Positions 60,301 through 64,000 of a stretch of 64,000 nucleotides of DNA are shown in pieces. This DNA is from Lutraria lutraria. Taxonomy: Eukaryota; Mollusca; Bivalvia; Venerida; Mactridae. The translations under genes were made by a program, and so were the position numbers. The stretch is from the NCBI GenBank assembly GCA_964023205.1, contig OZ026844.1:36441326-36505325 (forward strand), in the 5' to 3' direction. The stretch's first letter is position 1, and each line of letters opens with the position of its first letter. The notes under the pieces are model-generated. The model saw only the letters and a list, made by a program, of their open reading frames with translations, was not told where the DNA came from and searched no databases.

Positions 60301-62780
60301 AGTGCCACAATTTTGTGATACACGTAATGGTAACCACTGAAGTCTTTCCTCCCACTTCTAAATTAAGCCACGAGTTATTTTGCAGTACTGTCTGATGTCT
60401 CTGTTTCGTCTTGTCCGCTGATTTGCCATGTAATTTTATCTAACAGCGCATCAAAATGTTGATAATACTCAGAATTCAAACCTAATTCGTCTTAATCAAA
60501 CACGTGGTTGACAGAAGTGCTGGATTAATGACGCATGATCAACATGAGGAGCATCACGATCACCATTCACCATGGTTCATTTACTTCACAGCAAATATTC
60601 ACTACTATCTAAACTCTTGAATTAAGGGTGAAACCTTCACGTCGAACCTCATTCATTTACATTCGAATCAATTTGTTGGAAACACTATGCAGAAAAATGC
60701 GTTCAAATTTAGAAAGTGCACAAGCATGATTTTCCCGTAGCTTTGTATATGTTTGTAAAGGAGACGAAAAGACTTTCTGATTACACCATTCTATTCAAGG
60801 TCGTTCTTTTCATTCATCTGTAAATTGATTGGTTTGTCTCAATAGACACTTGTACGAGTTCATGATTTTCCACAGATCTTTCAATACATGGCAATTCCAT
60901 ATTTCTATGTCAAAGACCAGATCCATCACAAATATTGATCGGAAACCTTCCTTTGAAAGAAATAATCATGGATTTAGCTTGAATAAAACCTAAATGTATT
61001 CATCCGCGTGGAAAGCCTAGCACAAGGTTCGTTAGTACGAAGATTTCCAATACCCATATTGTCGTTCTGGTTCAGAATGCTAATTAAGATTTGATTCTTG
61101 TCTAATGAATTACTCCATTTATTTCCGCTGTGAAATCGATATGGCTTTGGATAAGTTATTGCAATTTCTTACCCCCGCCGCCATAATGTTATTTAGAAAG
61201 CTCGGCGTTTCCAAAAATCATTTACGTTTGTTTTGAGTGATTTACAAACTTCGATTATATCTGTGTTGTAATCCTTACGTAGACATATTAGTAATAAACT
61301 TAGTTATACTTAGAAGCGGATAAAGTGTCCAGGAAAATGATATTATCAACGATGCAAATTGCAGGATTTTGTTAAAGGAATTTTCCAGAGCTCGTTATTT
61401 TCCAACCTGGCATCTCGTACCATTTCGGTCATCGTAAGTCCCGGATGGATTAGGTTAAGGGAATATTCCACTTCCCGTCCGTATCAAAACCCGGCATTTC
61501 GGATAGTAAAATGTCAGAGTTCATGGCTTTATATTGGGAGGGGTTGTTAATGTATTGAACACAAACATTCACTTAACCGAACTGTCTGAGGCGAAATGTC
61601 ACAAAAACGTTCAGTATCTGTAGATCAGAATATAAAATAGTTTGTACAAATTTCGCCTGGCATTCCTGAAGTAATTGGTAGATAATGGCATAATTGTCTT
61701 GTTTTCGATTCATGGTAATAACCTCCTGGATGAAATGCCCATAAATTGTTCTCGTCAAAATGCCTGTTTATATTCTGCAATATACTATACAGTCAAATTC
61801 ACCATTATGTGAGTAACGGCTGCCTTGTAGTATGTATGTATTAATACATGTATATATTAAGGACACATTGTGAAGAACTATATTTTTTAATAAGAATATA
61901 AAATTAGGAGCCAACGTGTTAGAATACAAGAACTTCAATCAAGCGTTAGTTCACAGGCACCAGCGAATAAAGACCTTCTTGTGGACAATGGGGACCCTGT
62001 AACCCACCTTATTTGATAAATATTAATAAAAATAAATTACTGAATGTAGACTGACTGTACATACACGCCATGTTTCTCTCTATGTACATGTAATGTCCTT
62101 TATTTACATGTCACGGTTCTGTGATCTTAAAATATCAAAATTGCATTACTGTAGTGTTTGGTAAGACATAGATACCCGTATGTAAAGATAAGATGGCGGA
62201 GCTTTTCTCTGTCGAAGACGGGAAGCATTCTTTCTCTAACATTGAGAAAGTACATTGATGATGTATATTCTAGAAAAAAATCACACCGAGTAGGCTGGAT
62301 GCCAGAAAGGTAGATGCCGACATACAATTATGTTGTGGGTTGAATCCGAAAACATCAAGTCGAACAGAAAATGTGATTGTAAAGTCGGGGTAGATAAAAC
62401 GAACTTCAAACATCTTGTAATGTTTTGACACGGTAGAATTCTTCTCAGACAATGTGAAAAAAGAAAAAAAGTCCGTTGTTTAGGGTGGGATGCGTTCCGT
62501 GAAGAAAAGAAATAAGATGTTAATTATAGTTGAGTTATACTTATTTCACATAGATAAGAACTGTTATGTGATTTTCTACAACAAACGCGATGTCAGCTGT
62601 ACTTCGTTTTTTTTCTTGATTACTCGTTGTTAACGAATACAATAGACGTCTCAAAACTTTTTTTTTCGAAGTTGTTGCCATGTCAACGCGTCTCAGGGGC
62701 TGAACAAATAAATAGTCAAGTTCATTTGCAAATTGCAAACTCCTAGATAAACTTGTAATAAACCAAATACTGAAACTGAA
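54320..62780. other. Gene-poor region
   Basis: No supportable gene. Two overlapping minus-strand frames (58,847-58,455 and 59,169-58,786; 130 and 127 residues) are the longest but show no recognisable motif. An (AT)n run lies at 57,843-57,861. Confidence 0.35.
56195..56305 (+). repeat. Dispersed repeat, copy 3 of 3
   Basis: TAAGCTTCCAAAGCCGTCAC, GCGCATGAATTTTGATGCGG, ACCAAAGTACTTCG and CATGCAATTGTTAAACTAGT. It is the fullest copy of the family that also occurs at 7,450 and 44,191. Confidence 0.65.
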
Positions 62781-62794
62781 TTCCATTTACTCAC

Positions 62795-62997
62795 ATGTAC
62801 AGTTCATGATAATAAAATGCAAAAAAAACCGCCTCCCCTGAACACTTTTGATCGGCCCTCGCGCATTTTATTATATCAAGTATAGATGTGACATCTTTTT
62901 GTTGATTTTTAAGCCTGTGCTTAGTACTATACTTGTAATTTTTATTCGGAATTTCGACACTTTGCTCGAATAACTTGTCACAAATCTGTTGAACATC
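62795..62997 (-). CDS. Exon-like segment, unrecognised
   Basis: Bounded by an acceptor (TTCTTCACAG) and a GTGAGT donor on the minus strand, phase 0 to 2. The frame reads DVQQICDKLFEQSVEIPNK, NYKYSTKHRLKNQQKD and IIKCARADQKCSGEA, with polar protein-like composition. After that a T-run gives a hydrophobic end, which may mean the true end is earlier. It could be an exon of a gene to the right or a relic of an element. I do not recognise a family. Confidence 0.28.
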
Positions 62998-62999
62998 CT

Positions 63000-64000
63000 G
63001 TGAAGAATGCAATCACATCCTGGAGTTAAGAGTAACGTTACAATGTATAACTTTTTGCCGAAAGTAATCGGTGTTTGGTTTAAAACTTTTATAGAAATAG
63101 TCAATTATTATCATTATGTCGTCAGTTTTATTCTATCAGCAGCGAAAAACGACTTAGCCTAATTATTCTGTTATCTCGGCTAGTCATTGATTTTTGTATT
63201 TCGATACGAATGACTAAGATTTTAGAACGTGGTTGTATGATGTAATTGCTATTTTTATCGACACCTGAAACACGAGACGCGGGTTAATTGCTTGTGTTTG
63301 AAGTTACTTAATGACATTTTTGTAATTAATCAACCTACTCGTTTCTCCTGTGAATACCCAGAATTATGCCAGTGTCGCAAAATACACGTGACTGATATAA
63401 CGATGACTAATTTTTTAACTATTTAATTGGAAGGTAGAATCGTCCATGCAACATGAACCCTTTGTTTAGTACAAATATGGACTGGTCTTTATACAGGAGT
63501 TATTCAAAAATCTGTATCGTTAAAAATGACTTAGTCTGGATTACCTGCCGCTGATACTACATGGTATACAAAGAGGTCGCATATGTATACTGGTTCCCGT
63601 TCTTACGGATTCTTAGGATTTTTGCATTGATAAAACAGGATCGAGCACAGATTCGGACAAACACTCAACGGGTATTTTATCGACAGATATTCAGAACTTA
63701 TTCTTTTCCCGAATACTTCATGAATGAAACCGGCAAATATGTATTCCCATTTTAATAAAAAAAGATATGTAAAAACATTATTGGTGACTTTTATTTCGCA
63801 TGTTCATATGATTATGTGAATATAAATCATTATGGACGACCGAATTTCACAGAAAGCTAATTACACGCGCTCCGCCTCAGTGATAGAACTGATAAGAAAG
63901 TTCATTCCAAGCAAGAATTATGAAGATAAATTTACAAAGAAATGCACGATCACAGAGATTTTAATATGATTTTCTGCGCGTGGTATTTTATCACATAAAT
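63000..64000. other. No gene recognised at right edge
   Basis: AT-rich. Contains a lone half-copy of the hairpin arm (ACTGGTTCCCGT, 63589-63600) without its partner arm. Confidence 0.35.

Overview
The window is AT-rich nuclear DNA of an animal with GT-AG introns, most likely a mollusc or another lophotrochozoan. The reasons are two secreted/membrane multidomain genes with metazoan extracellular modules (VIT-vWA; EGF, WAP, VWC, HYR), short phase-matched exons separated by repeat-rich introns, and several dispersed repeats of a kind I associate with molluscan genomes. The species assignment is inference only.

Layout. From about 1.25 to 3.9 kb there is a decayed non-LTR retrotransposon end that runs straight into a roughly 2 kb minisatellite. 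From 15,629 down to 4,351 (minus strand) lies a complete ten-exon gene for a secreted inter-alpha-trypsin-inhibitor heavy-chain-like protein (VIT plus vWA, 621 residues). Its introns hold a second 5'-truncated non-LTR element with an intact 341-residue ORF, a mariner transposon with clear inverted repeats, a 174 bp MITE-like element and a second minisatellite. From 30,966 down to 19,334 (minus strand) lies a complete 13-exon gene for a 655-residue type I membrane protein: signal peptide, Cys-rich head, three EGF modules, WAP, VWC, two HYR-type modules, one transmembrane helix, and a cytoplasmic tail with three PPxY motifs and one NPxY motif. Every exon junction in both genes was checked for reading-frame phase and fits.

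From 31 kb to the end the window is gene-poor. The only convincing coding segment is the first exon (37,763-38,048, plus strand) of a secreted protein whose remaining exons I cannot place with confidence. This half carries tRNA-derived SINE-like sequences, a fold-back MITE, microsatellites and several dispersed repeats shared with the first half.

The two complete genes are both extracellular and in tandem on the minus strand, but nothing in the sequence ties them into one pathway. The least expected items are the EGF-WAP-VWC-HYR receptor-like protein, a 40 bp hairpin flanked by exact 11 bp direct repeats with a related hairpin near the 3' end of the same gene, and the minisatellite abutting a retrotransposon 3' end.
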